A stretch of DNA of 12,599 bases, taken from Microthrixaceae bacterium. GTDB taxonomy: Bacteria > Actinomycetota > Acidimicrobiia > Acidimicrobiales > Acidimicrobilacustridaceae. The DNA is taken from assembly GCA_023264915.1 (NCBI GenBank), contig JAHFUU010000023.1, positions 1-12,599 of the forward strand, given 5' to 3'. Below are positions 1 to 7,154 of the stretch, one piece after another. How positions within the stretch are numbered: position 1 is the first letter of the stretch; every line of letters starts with the position of its first letter. The notes beneath the pieces were generated by a model that ran no database searches, was not told the DNA's origin, and worked only from the letters and a program-made list of their open reading frames with translations. A program made the translations under genes and the position numbers.

Positions 1-1646
1 TTGATCCCCCCGACGTCGATCGAATCGCACGTCACGTCGACCGGTGTCTTCACGCCGACATGGAAGGACCGCCCAGCAACTTCTGCGAACTGGATACCGA
101 CAGCCTGGGGAACAGAGTCGAAGCTCAGCTCCTCGTCGACGCTCAGCTCGCGACCGGCGACGCCGAATCGAGCCACGCGGCTCCCGATGAAGACCGAGTC
201 TGACGAAGTGGCCCTGAAGGCCTCACCGTCCCACCGAGCGATCAGCTCGCCGTCAGCGGTGTGCTCTACAGATGAAGGCAGGCCTGCTGAGGCATACCGC
301 GCGCCACCGTGCCACACGACCGGCACGCCCGTCGCGAGCTCGGAATCGACCGGGACCTCAAACAGGCCTGGACGTTGTGGCGCAGGCAGGTAGTCGGTCC
401 GGACGGTGCCGGTGAACGGCAAGGCGAACGCCAACTTCGAGCTCGCGTAAGCCCAAACGCCAGCGCGACCATCCCGACGAAAGGGAATGAGCTCGTCGAC
501 CACACCGTCCCGGTCAGACCAGCTCTCGCTGAGACTGTGCCTCTCTCGGTTGCCCAGCGGCTGAAGGACCAACGCCGAGGCCGCTGTCTTGCCCAGCACG
601 TCAAGAGTCAGCTGAAGACGGCGAGCGGGTCCCCTGTAGCCGTAGGGCGATCGATGCTTGTGCGCAGTCGTGACACCTGATGAGAACCAACCGCTCAGGG
701 ATGCCGTAGCCTCCACGATCCGAGCCCACCAGAGGTCGCGGTCGTTCGTCAGATCAAGCGCAAGTGCCAAGGCTCCAAGCTCGACGGTCATGCAGACCGA
801 AAGGACTCCGGTCGATCGACCCCAGCAGAAGGCTGCCCCATTGGATGAGCCGACCTTCTCGACGAGAGAGATGACCGAGCGCAGCCCGTCCTGCCATACC
901 GAACCGATCTCGGGTGCGAGCGGTTCGGCGAACAAGTGTAGGTCCGCGCTGTAGATGTCAAAGCGACCTTCGGCATCGTTGGAGTCATCCACGAACCCCA
1001 CAACTTCAGCCGACTCGAACAGATGCTGAGCCCGTCCAAGCACGTCGGAGAGCAGTTGGGGATCGACACTCAAGCCAAGAGCCTCTCTCGCCACCAGGAC
1101 ACGCGCGAGCACGACCGCGTAGTTGCGAGGCAGAACTTCGTCAAGCAGCGCGTGCCAACTCGACGCGTCACAGGCCGCGTCGAGGTTGTCGAGCTGCACG
1201 TCCGTGAGCTTCTCGAGCACCGGGTTGCATCGATCGAAGCTCCCGAACCGGCCAATGGTCTCAGCGACCCGATAGGCCGAGAACGGGTTCGTTGACGGGC
1301 CGTCGATCCGGCGCAGGGCCTCCGCTACGACCTCAGCGGGGTGGCGGCCGGCGACATCGAAGACACCGTTCGCATGTACGAGACCGACTGCGTATGCCAG
1401 GTCGGCGAGGGTGTCGCTGTCGACGAGAAACCCGGCAAAGGTACGTGGCAGCCGAAGCTTCGGGGCGTGGTGGACCGCGAGCTCGACCAGCTGGTGCTTG
1501 GTGAAGGAAACAAGAGCATCGCCGCATCCTCCGGCAATCTGCCCGGCACCGGAGCCGGCACGCTCGATGTCGGCGGATCCGTCAGGGACGAGTCTTCTGT
1601 CAGGTGTCGAGCTCCCAGCGAGCCCACCCTTTCTCTCGACTGGCAC
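1..1646 (-). CDS. Large uncharacterised protein, helical barrel plus beta-rich C-terminus (possibly DUF2264-like), 3' end outside window
   Basis: This minus-strand frame is open from an in-frame TAG at 1656-1658 to the left edge, giving at least 548 residues without a stop. The only start codon near the front is GTG at 1644-1646; it has no clear Shine-Dalgarno, so the start is tentative. Residues about 50-350 are mostly amphipathic helix. Conserved-looking spots include PRNYAVVLARVLVAREALG (about 170), GRFDIYSADLHLF (about 220), FCWGRSTG (273-280) and SPYGYRGPARRLQ (333-345). After about residue 380 the chain turns beta-rich, with repeated short hydrophobic strands. The order, an Asn/Tyr helix, an acidic Gly-rich loop and a GRS motif, then a beta domain, resembles DUF2264 and heparinase-like (alpha/alpha) barrel proteins acting on glycans. 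That is pattern resemblance from memory, not a database match. No signal peptide is visible. It lies 185 bp downstream of the ABC genes on the same strand and may have its own promoter. The coding call is firm; the function is not known. Confidence 0.8.
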   Translation of the reverse strand, partial: MPVERKGGLAGSSTPDRRLVPDGSADIERAGSGAGQIAGGCGDALVSFTKHQLVELAVHHAPKLRLPRTFAGFLVDSDTLADLAYAVGLVHANGVFDVAGRHPAEVVAEALRRIDGPSTNPFSAYRVAETIGRFGSFDRCNPVLEKLTDVQLDNLDAACDASSWHALLDEVLPRNYAVVLARVLVAREALGLSVDPQLLSDVLGRAQHLFESAEVVGFVDDSNDAEGRFDIYSADLHLFAEPLAPEIGSVWQDGLRSVISLVEKVGSSNGAAFCWGRSTGVLSVCMTVELGALALALDLTNDRDLWWARIVEATASLSGWFSSGVTTAHKHRSPYGYRGPARRLQLTLDVLGKTAASALVLQPLGNRERHSLSESWSDRDGVVDELIPFRRDGRAGVWAYASSKLAFALPFTGTVRTDYLPAPQRPGLFEVPVDSELATGVPVVWHGGARYASAGLPSSVEHTADGELIARWDGEAFRATSSDSVFIGSRVARFGVAGRELSVDEELSFDSVPQAVGIQFAEVAGRSFHVGVKTPVDVTCDSIDVGGI

Positions 1647-1648
1647 GG

Positions 1649-1708
1649 GCCAACGCTAACCCGACTCGAGTCGCCGGGTTCGGGCCCCCGCGGCCGATCG
1701 CCAACGCT
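1649..1708. repeat. Pair of 9-bp direct repeats flanking the palindrome
   Basis: GCCAACGCT occurs at 1649-1657 and again at 1700-1708, a spacing of 51 bp, or close to five helical turns. The two copies bracket the palindrome at 1658-1680. This could be a regulator binding arrangement or chance in GC-rich DNA. The remainder of the 1647-1831 gap holds no gene I can support. Confidence 0.3.
1658..1680. repeat. Nested inverted repeat upstream of the 1646 start
   Basis: A perfect 12-bp palindrome, CGACTCGAGTCG, occupies 1662-1673. Outer arms AACCC (1658-1662) and GGGTT (1676-1680) surround it, so the element reads as a nested dyad. It ends about 11 nt before the GTG at 1646 on the minus strand. 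No T-run follows on the minus strand, so an operator, or a structured element at the start of the transcript, is as likely as a terminator. It partly overlaps the TAG that closes the upstream frame. Confidence 0.55.
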
Positions 1709-1808
1709 GACGGCGGCGGTCCCCGCCTCGCACTCGCAGGCGACCGCATGGTCTCGCCCAGTAGCATTGTGCCCTCGCATCGGGGCGCAACGCCGCTGAG
1801 GCAGTGAT

Positions 1809-1824
1809 GAGAGGATGACCTCTC
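1809..1824 (-). terminator. Weak hairpin after the ABC transporter stop
   Basis: GAGAGG-ATGA-CCTCTC forms a perfect 6-bp stem with a 4-nt loop, 8 to 23 bp past the TGA at 1832-1834 of the minus-strand ABC gene. There is no U-tract on the minus transcript, so it would be a weak or Rho-assisted terminator, or an mRNA 3' end stabiliser. Confidence 0.3.
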
Positions 1825-1831
1825 CCAACTC

Positions 1832-3796
1832 TCATGGCAGAGCCTGAGTAGCCAGATCCATGCCGGACCCTTCAAGCCAGGCGCACCGAAGGTCTCGGTA
1901 CAGTCCGGCCCTTGATGCCAGCACCGCGGGGCTTGCGAGCTGAACCACTCGCCCACCATCCACCACCGCCACGCACGTCGCCCGCTCAGCGCTTGCCAGT
2001 CGGTGAGCGATCACGACCATGATTCGACCCTCATTGAGCACATCGAGTGCGCGGGTCACGGTCGCCTCCAAACCAGGATCGAGGTTCGCTGTCGCCTCAT
2101 CCAGCACCAGAACAGCCGGGTCCGCGATGAACGCTCTTGCAAGGGAGACGAGCTGTCGCTCTCCCGCTGACAGCCGCGCCCCCAGCTGGGCCACGTCTGT
2201 CTCCAGGCCGTCGGGCAGCTTTCTGAACCTTTCCAGTGCGCCGACCCTTTCAAGAGCCCGCTCGGCCTCGCCTGCACCCGCACCAGGTCGGGCCAGCAAG
2301 ACGTTGTCCAGCACACTCCCCTGGAACAAGAAGCCCTCCTGGGGGATGAGCACGATCCGCGTTCGCAAGGACTCCAGGGTTGCGTCTCGCAGGTCGGTCC
2401 CGGCAAGGCTGACGTGACCCGACGTCGGGTCGTATAGGCGACAGAGCAACTTGGCAAGTGTCGACTTGCCCGCACCGGTAGCGCCCACCAACGCCAGGCG
2501 ATCCCCGGGCTTCAAGCGCAACGAGACCCCCGAGAGAGCAAAGCCGTCGTGGGCAACCCCGGTACAGTCGAGCTCATCGGTCATCGATCCAGGCGATGCA
2601 GTGACCACCGAGTCAACGGGCTCAGAAAGCCGACCAACGCGAGCAGACGCACCATCCAATCCGGACGCTGCATCCTCGGCCTTCCCGGCGGACTCATCAC
2701 TCACCGACAGGAACGGCTCCGGGTAGCTGAATCCGAGATCCTCGGCCACGAGCTCGCCAACGGCTGCAAGCTCAGTCGCATCTGACCTCTCGGCAACTGA
2801 CGGCTCGCAATCGAGGATGCCGAACACCTTGCGCAACCCGGATCCGGCCGATTGGAGCGTGTTGAAGAACTGGCTGAGCTGCTGCACCGGCTCGAACACC
2901 TTGCCGATCGACAGCAAGAACAACGTGACCGTGCCGACCGTTGTGATGCTTGCCGCCACCATCCAGCCTCCGACGCCGACGATGAGCGCCGCAGTGCCGA
3001 CCCAGGAGAACTCGACCACCGCGAAGTACCACACCTGGACCCAGGCAGACCGCATGTGGGTCGCCGCGAGCCTGGCGTTCGCCTGCTGGCACCGTGCCGA
3101 CACAGGCTGCTCCTGGGCAAAGGCCTGGGTGACGCGCATGCCTGACATGGCTTGTTGGACCTCGGTCAGCAGCGATGCCGTGTCATCGCGCACCTCCAAG
3201 TAAGCGGCATCGGCGTCGCGTTGGAACTTGCGGCTAGACAGCCCCAGCAACGGGGCGACTGCCATCGCGACAAGGGCCAGCTGCCACGAGATCATGAACA
3301 GGAAGCCAGTGGTGGCTACCAGCAGGACCAGAGCCATGACCATGGTCGGCAACCCAGAGCTGACAAGTTGCGCAAGGGTTCCTATGTCGCTGGTCATCCG
3401 CGACACCAGCACACCGGTGTCACTTCGATCATGGAAGTCCAGCGAAAGCGACTGCAGGTGGGCGAACAGCTTGATCCTCAACTCGCGCAGGAACCTCTGA
3501 CCGACGCGCGTGAGCGTGAGCAGCTGTGCCCGTGCGACCACCACCCCCATAATCAGTGCCACCGAGTACCCGATCACGGCTTTGGTGAGGGCCTCTGAGT
3601 CCCCTTGCATGGCGCCCCGATCGATCCCGTAACGAAGGCACCAAGGCCCTGCCAGCGACAGCGCTGTCGCAGCCATCGTCAACAGGGTTACCCCGACGAT
3701 TGCCCGTCGCTGGGGTTTCAACATGGGCCATGATCGCTTCATGAGCCTGGTGAGGCTCGCCCGATCCAAAGACGTGGCAGGCCTAGAGGGGCTCAT
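1832..3796 (-). CDS. ABC exporter half-transporter (catalytic-glutamate subunit) with an inserted segment in the nucleotide-binding domain
   Basis: The 654-residue protein has the type I exporter layout: a transmembrane domain with about six helices (residues about 30-310), then an ATP-binding domain (about 345-640). Walker A is GATGAGKS (438-445), the Q-loop Gln is 486, the signature reads LSAGE (542-546) instead of LSGGQ, Walker B ends in Asp566-Glu567 with the catalytic glutamate, and the H-loop is His598. The A-loop Tyr358 sits in FSYPE. About 58 acidic, Ser/Ala-rich residues (about 360-417) then intervene before FALSGVSL, where relatives have only a few. The ATG at 3794-3796 overlaps the TGA of the upstream ABC gene (ATGA), indicating translational coupling and a heterodimer. 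Known pairs of this kind (TM287/288, mycobacterial Rv1272c/Rv1273c) move drugs or lipids; the substrate here cannot be read from sequence. It would act in the cytoplasmic membrane. Confidence 0.95.
   Translation of the reverse strand: MSPSRPATSLDRASLTRLMKRSWPMLKPQRRAIVGVTLLTMAATALSLAGPWCLRYGIDRGAMQGDSEALTKAVIGYSVALIMGVVVARAQLLTLTRVGQRFLRELRIKLFAHLQSLSLDFHDRSDTGVLVSRMTSDIGTLAQLVSSGLPTMVMALVLLVATTGFLFMISWQLALVAMAVAPLLGLSSRKFQRDADAAYLEVRDDTASLLTEVQQAMSGMRVTQAFAQEQPVSARCQQANARLAATHMRSAWVQVWYFAVVEFSWVGTAALIVGVGGWMVAASITTVGTVTLFLLSIGKVFEPVQQLSQFFNTLQSAGSGLRKVFGILDCEPSVAERSDATELAAVGELVAEDLGFSYPEPFLSVSDESAGKAEDAASGLDGASARVGRLSEPVDSVVTASPGSMTDELDCTGVAHDGFALSGVSLRLKPGDRLALVGATGAGKSTLAKLLCRLYDPTSGHVSLAGTDLRDATLESLRTRIVLIPQEGFLFQGSVLDNVLLARPGAGAGEAERALERVGALERFRKLPDGLETDVAQLGARLSAGERQLVSLARAFIADPAVLVLDEATANLDPGLEATVTRALDVLNEGRIMVVIAHRLASAERATCVAVVDGGRVVQLASPAVLASRAGLYRDLRCAWLEGSGMDLATQALP
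2546..2719 (-). other. Low-complexity insertion in the ABC nucleotide-binding domain
   Basis: These bases encode residues about 360-417 of the ABC protein, between the A-loop tyrosine strand and the next core strand. The segment is rich in Ser, Asp, Glu and Ala, contains a single Cys (residue 411) and lacks predicted secondary structure by eye. The reading frame is kept throughout. Confidence 0.65.
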
Positions 3797-5775
3797 GATG
3801 GGACCGGCTCCAAGTCAAGGGTCTTGCGGTAACGCGCGTTGCGGCCGACCAACTCGAGGTGACTGCCTTCATCGGCGATCCGGCCATCCACCAGGAAGAC
3901 AACCCGGTCAGCGAGGGCGACCGTCGCGGGTCGATGCCCGATGATGATCGTCGTCCTCCGGCCGAGCAGCTCGACTACGGCCTCGCGGATCTCTCGCTCC
4001 TTCGCCGCGTCAACCGCGGAGGTCGCGTCGTCGAGCACAAGGATCCGCGGATCAACCAAGACAGCTCGGGCGATGGCGAGCCTCTGGCGTTGCCCACCGC
4101 TGAGCAGCTGCCCTCGCTCGCCAACGACTGTGTCGTAGCCCTCAGGCAGATCGACGATGAAGTCATGAGCGCCAGCGAGACGAGCAGATCGCTCGATCTG
4201 CTCGGGACTCGCGTCAACACGCGCGAACGCGATGTTCTCGGCGATCGTGCCATTGAACAAGAAGGTGTCCTCGAACACGAAGCCCAGACTGCCTCGCAGC
4301 TCCCTCAACCTCAGCTGGCGGACGTCCACGCCGTCGATCTCGATCCTTCCGGCTGTCGTGTCATGGAACCGCGCAAGCAACCGCACGACCGTCGACTTGC
4401 CACTTGCCGTGCCACCTACGAGGGCGACGGTCTCACCGGGCTCGATGTGCAGCTCGAAGCCGTCGAGCACAGGCGCTCGGTCAGCAGCGCGTTCACCCGG
4501 ATACGAGAAGGTCACGCCGACGAAGCTGACCCGGCCCGGAAGCAGCTCCGGGCCCGGCACCGTGGTGACCGCAGGCCGGGGTGGTAGAGCGACCGGATCG
4601 ACAGGGTCGACGACAGCCGGATCAGTCGCGAGCACCTCGGCCACCCGGCCTGCACTGGCAATCGCCGGCTGGGCCTGAGTGATCGTCGTGGCGATCATCT
4701 GACCAGGCCAGACGATCATCCCAACCGCGACCGTGAACGCGACCATCGACCCGACCGAGATCGATCCGTTGATCACCTGTGTCCCGCCAACCGCCAGGAC
4801 GGCCAGGATCCCGAGTGAGGGTATCTGGGTCATGACCGGCCCGTATCTCGCGTCGACCCGAGTGCTGGCCATAACAGCGTCATGCAGCGTCCCCGCGCGG
4901 CCGGCAAGCAGGGACTCCTGACGGGATTCAAGCCCGAGCCCCTTGACGACCCGCACACCCGAGAGGCTCTCCTCGACCACCGCAGACAGATCAGCGGCTC
5001 GCCTCTGCACCTCCAAGGCGACGGGCCGTGCCCTCCGTGCGAATCGGCGGCCGATGAACTGCAGCAGGACGAGGGGCGAGAGTGCGAACACCGCCAGCAC
5101 GGGATCTATGACCACCATGATTGACGCCGCGGCGATCAGCCCGACCACGTTCGAGACGAACAGCGGCACCAGCACAGCCAAGTTCCATACCTGTCGCAGG
5201 TCCTCATGCACACGGCTCATCAGCTCACCGGGCGAAGTACGGTCGTGGTACGCGGAATCAAGGGTGTGCACATGGGCGATGAGCCGGTCTCTCAAGAACT
5301 GCTCCATCCGGAGTGACTCCCGGAACGCCAAGTGGCGCCGAAGCCCTCCGCACAGTCCTGCGACAACACCCGCCGAGAGAACCACCCCAGACCACACCCA
5401 GACCCGGCCTGCCTGACCAGTACCCACCCCTTGGTCTATGGCTCCACGAAGCACCCACGGGATTGCCGTCAGTGCGAAGGTCCAGGCCAATCCTGCTGCG
5501 ATACCCAACCCGAGACCGCGCCACTGGGAGGCACATGCCTGCCAGATCAGCTGACGCCCGTTCCGGACGTGGTCAAAGCCTGCCTTGTCGACAACCGTTG
5601 CAGCGCAAGCCATCCCGCTTTCCCCTGCGCGTTGGCGTCCCCGGCGAGTCCGCTTCGGTTTGGTCTCGGTGGCAGTCATGGGTTCGGCCAACGATCGGCG
5701 CCATCCCCAGTGAGGACCGGCGCTCGGACCGGCACCGACTCTGCCCCCGAACGCCCGCCCGAGGCGTCGTGCCAT
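3793..5775 (-). CDS. ABC exporter half-transporter (degenerate-site subunit)
   Basis: As annotated the protein has 660 residues. A transmembrane domain with about six helices spans residues 85-365 and an ATP-binding domain spans about 413-650. Walker A is GGTASGKS (454-461), the Q-loop carries Glu502 in VFED instead of Gln, the signature is a perfect LSGGQ (558-562), Walker B ends in Asp582-Asp583 with no catalytic Glu, and the H-loop is His614. The defect pairs with the LSAGE signature of its partner: one ATP site would be degenerate and the other (partner Glu567 plus this LSGGQ) competent, as in TM287/288. The start is uncertain. ATG at 5775 has no Shine-Dalgarno, and its first 32 residues look like random GC-rich translation. 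ATG at 5679 begins a plausible MTATETKPK terminus. ATG at 5613 is preceded by AGGGGAAAG. The gene lies 197 bp after the methyltransferase on the same strand. Confidence 0.93.
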   Translation of the reverse strand: MARRLGRAFGGRVGAGPSAGPHWGWRRSLAEPMTATETKPKRTRRGRQRAGESGMACAATVVDKAGFDHVRNGRQLIWQACASQWRGLGLGIAAGLAWTFALTAIPWVLRGAIDQGVGTGQAGRVWVWSGVVLSAGVVAGLCGGLRRHLAFRESLRMEQFLRDRLIAHVHTLDSAYHDRTSPGELMSRVHEDLRQVWNLAVLVPLFVSNVVGLIAAASIMVVIDPVLAVFALSPLVLLQFIGRRFARRARPVALEVQRRAADLSAVVEESLSGVRVVKGLGLESRQESLLAGRAGTLHDAVMASTRVDARYGPVMTQIPSLGILAVLAVGGTQVINGSISVGSMVAFTVAVGMIVWPGQMIATTITQAQPAIASAGRVAEVLATDPAVVDPVDPVALPPRPAVTTVPGPELLPGRVSFVGVTFSYPGERAADRAPVLDGFELHIEPGETVALVGGTASGKSTVVRLLARFHDTTAGRIEIDGVDVRQLRLRELRGSLGFVFEDTFLFNGTIAENIAFARVDASPEQIERSARLAGAHDFIVDLPEGYDTVVGERGQLLSGGQRQRLAIARAVLVDPRILVLDDATSAVDAAKEREIREAVVELLGRRTTIIIGHRPATVALADRVVFLVDGRIADEGSHLELVGRNARYRKTLDLEPVPS

Positions 5776-5788
5776 CGGTCACTGACCG
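5776..5788. promoter_or_regulatory. 13-bp palindrome abutting the furthest ABC start
   Basis: CGGTCA-C-TGACCG is a perfect 6+1+6 dyad directly upstream of the ATG at 5775. If the ABC gene really starts at 5679 or 5613, this sits at a plausible operator position. The GTCA/TGAC half-sites resemble those upstream of 8236. Function is inferred only from symmetry. Confidence 0.35.
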
Positions 5789-5850
5789 CAACGATGTTCT
5801 CTCATACCGCATATGGCCAACGTCGGTTCGCGAATCCAGCCAGGGCCCCT

Positions 5851-5865
5851 GTCGCGGGACGCGAC
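5851..5865. repeat. 15-bp perfect inverted repeat in the methyltransferase-ABC gap
   Basis: GTCGCG-GGA-CGCGAC is a perfect 6+3+6 dyad. It lies about 75 bp upstream of the ABC ATG at 5775. An 8-bp palindrome TTCGCGAA lies nearby at 5827-5834. I see no convincing -10/-35 pair and no gene in 5776-5972. Confidence 0.3.
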
Positions 5866-5955
5866 TCCTTGGCATTTCGGCAAGCTTCCAGGCATCACAC
5901 CGGCCGCGCCCACCGGCCCCTTCGTGCCAGCAACCTCACGAGCTTCCGTCGCCGA

Positions 5956-5969
5956 CCCTCTTCTGAGGG
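5956..5969 (-). terminator. Small hairpin just after the methyltransferase stop
   Basis: On the minus strand CCCTC-AGAA-GAGGG forms a 5-bp stem with a GNRA-unlike tetraloop, 3 nt after the TGA at 5973-5975. It lacks a U-tract. It may attenuate readthrough into the ABC genes rather than end transcription. Confidence 0.25.
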
Positions 5970-5972
5970 GGA

Positions 5973-6599
5973 TCAGCCAGGACGCCGCGCCACGGTCAAC
6001 AACGCCGACAGCAACAGACCGCCGGGCGGTCGGTGCACCCTGCGTTGCTCGACCACCTCAAGGCCAGCATCTCCCAGCATCTGGGCGAGCTGATCGCGCG
6101 CGGGCCACCGGACCTGCGGCCCGAATCCTGTCGTGTAGGGAAGGCTCATCAATGCGAGGAACAACCTTCCACCCGGTGCCAGGACGCGGCCCAGCTCGAC
6201 CGCAGCACCCGCCTGGTCTGGATACCAATGGAACGACTCGGTGCAACAGAGCGTGTCGAAGGCGCCCGAGGCGAAGGGCAGGTGCAACGCATCTCCCCGC
6301 ACCCACCGAACCGCGGGGGCACGAGCGACTGCCCGATCGAGCATGCCAGGTGAGAAGTCCAGCCCCACCACCGTGCCACGGACGCTGCTGTTCAGCCGTG
6401 TCGTGAGCAAGCCGGTACCGCAGCCAATGTCGGCAACGCGCGCTGGTGACTCCTCGCGCACGCCCTTGATCACTGCGTCGTGAACGGGTTGGTAACCCAT
6501 GCGCTGGAGGAGGGGCAGGTCATAGAACCTCGACCAGAGGTCGAAGACGAGGCTGCCCACGCCGTGTTGGGCTGGCCGGGATTCGCTTCCGGTTTCCAT
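5973..6599 (-). CDS. Class I SAM-dependent methyltransferase
   Basis: The 208-residue protein has a Rossmann-type methyltransferase core of the Methyltransf_11/25 kind. Motif I is VADIGCGTG (55-63), which binds SAM; the acidic residue ending strand beta2 is Asp81 in VVGLDFSPGML; GDALHLPF (102-109) is the adenine-contacting loop; APGGRL (141-146) is the post-III turn. The Trp-Tyr rich segment TESFHWYPD (120-128) sits where substrate-gate residues often lie. The start is decided by a near-perfect Shine-Dalgarno, AGGAGG, 5 nt before ATG 6597-6599. The open frame continues upstream to 6917, but that extension overlaps the divergent gene and has no methyltransferase features. Substrate is not predictable; small-molecule or lipid methylation (UbiE/menaquinone-like or natural-product type) fits. 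It is probably the first gene of a unit with the downstream ABC pair. Cytosolic. Confidence 0.93.
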   Translation of the reverse strand: METGSESRPAQHGVGSLVFDLWSRFYDLPLLQRMGYQPVHDAVIKGVREESPARVADIGCGTGLLTTRLNSSVRGTVVGLDFSPGMLDRAVARAPAVRWVRGDALHLPFASGAFDTLCCTESFHWYPDQAGAAVELGRVLAPGGRLFLALMSLPYTTGFGPQVRWPARDQLAQMLGDAGLEVVEQRRVHRPPGGLLLSALLTVARRPG

Positions 6600-6702
6600 G
6601 GTTACCTCCTGGGCATTGGAGCTCCGCACACGCGGGAACAGCCTCCATCGCGCGATACTCGTCGAGATCATCGCAGGCACAACGTCTTGAAGGAGACCAC
6701 CC
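6600..6702. promoter_or_regulatory. Divergent promoter region between methyltransferase and PPOX genes
   Basis: The 103 bp between two divergent starts must hold promoters for both, or one leaderless. On the plus strand GATACT (6654-6659) is a reasonable actinobacterial -10, though no good -35 precedes it. On the minus strand TTGTGC (complement of 6677-6682) lies upstream of TATCGC (complement of 6652-6657), with a long 19-nt spacer. The two -10 candidates overlap, which would make the promoters mutually exclusive. The assignments are weak. Confidence 0.3.
6604..6610 (-). promoter_or_regulatory. Strong Shine-Dalgarno that fixes the methyltransferase start
   Basis: On the minus strand AGGAGGT precedes the ATG at 6597-6599, with 5 nt between AGGAGG and the ATG. 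It is the best ribosome-binding site in the window and rules out the longer upstream frame. Confidence 0.85.
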
Positions 6703-7098
6703 ATGACAGAGATCCCGGCGACCCACTCCGATCTCCTGGACAAGAAGACGTTCGCACATGTCGCAACCATCGGTCCTGACGGTGAGCCGCAGAACAACCC
6801 GGTCTGGTTCGACTGGGATGGCGCTGTCATCCGATTCAGCCAGACGAAGGGCCGCCAGAAGTACCGCAACGTACAGCGAGAACCTCGCCTTTCACTGTCG
6901 ATACTCGACCCCGACAACCCTTACCGCTACCTCGAGGTTCGCGGCAAGGTCGTGGGCATCGACGACGACCCAGACAACGAGTTCATCGACAAGATGGCCC
7001 AGAAGTACATAGACCAGCCCCAGTATCCATGGCACCAGCCTGGCGACGAGCGGGTGGTCGTGAGGGTCCAACCCGTGCACACGACCACCATGGGCTAG
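6703..7098 (+). CDS. PPOX-class F420-dependent oxidoreductase (pyridoxamine 5'-phosphate oxidase fold)
   Basis: The 131-residue protein fits the small split-barrel flavin/deazaflavin reductase family typified by mycobacterial Rv1155. The opening TFAHVATIGPDGEPQNNPVWF (residues 16-36) is the hallmark first hairpin. IRFSQTKGRQKYRNVQREPRL (about 43-63) carries the Lys/Arg residues that bind the cofactor phosphate. YLEVRGKVVGI follows, and the C-terminus RVVVRVQPVH is the last barrel strand. Length is normal for the family. The start is backed by AGGAG at 6691-6695, 7 nt before the ATG. Such proteins reduce small molecules with reduced F420 as homodimers in the cytosol; the natural substrate is usually unknown. 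It is convergent with the MerR gene (56 bp between stops) and divergent from the methyltransferase. FMN or heme use cannot be excluded. Confidence 0.92.
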   Translation: MTEIPATHSDLLDKKTFAHVATIGPDGEPQNNPVWFDWDGAVIRFSQTKGRQKYRNVQREPRLSLSILDPDNPYRYLEVRGKVVGIDDDPDNEFIDKMAQKYIDQPQYPWHQPGDERVVVRVQPVHTTTMG

Positions 7099-7154
7099 CT
7101 GGGCTCCACCCACGCCCGACGACTCATGTGATCAGGATGGGATCGTCACGTGAT

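Noticed and set aside
1325..1527. Minus-strand ATGs behind a good GGAGG sequence near 1520-1535
   Set aside because: Both ATGs are out of frame with the large gene and lead to low-complexity Arg/Ser products. A frameshift would be needed to use this Shine-Dalgarno, and the large frame is already open upstream of it.
1..1800. Several short plus- and minus-strand open frames in the first 1.8 kb
   Set aside because: They overlap the long uninterrupted minus-strand frame, are Arg/Ser/Pro-rich translations typical of off-frame GC-rich DNA, and show no family features.
6600..6917. Upstream extension of the methyltransferase to 6917
   Set aside because: It overlaps the divergent PPOX coding region, has no methyltransferase similarity, and a near-perfect Shine-Dalgarno precedes the ATG at 6599.
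7099..7154. Terminator in the 56-bp gap between the convergent PPOX and MerR genes
   Set aside because: Short self-complementary pieces (TGATCA, TCACGTGA) are present, but no stable stem followed by a T-run on either strand.
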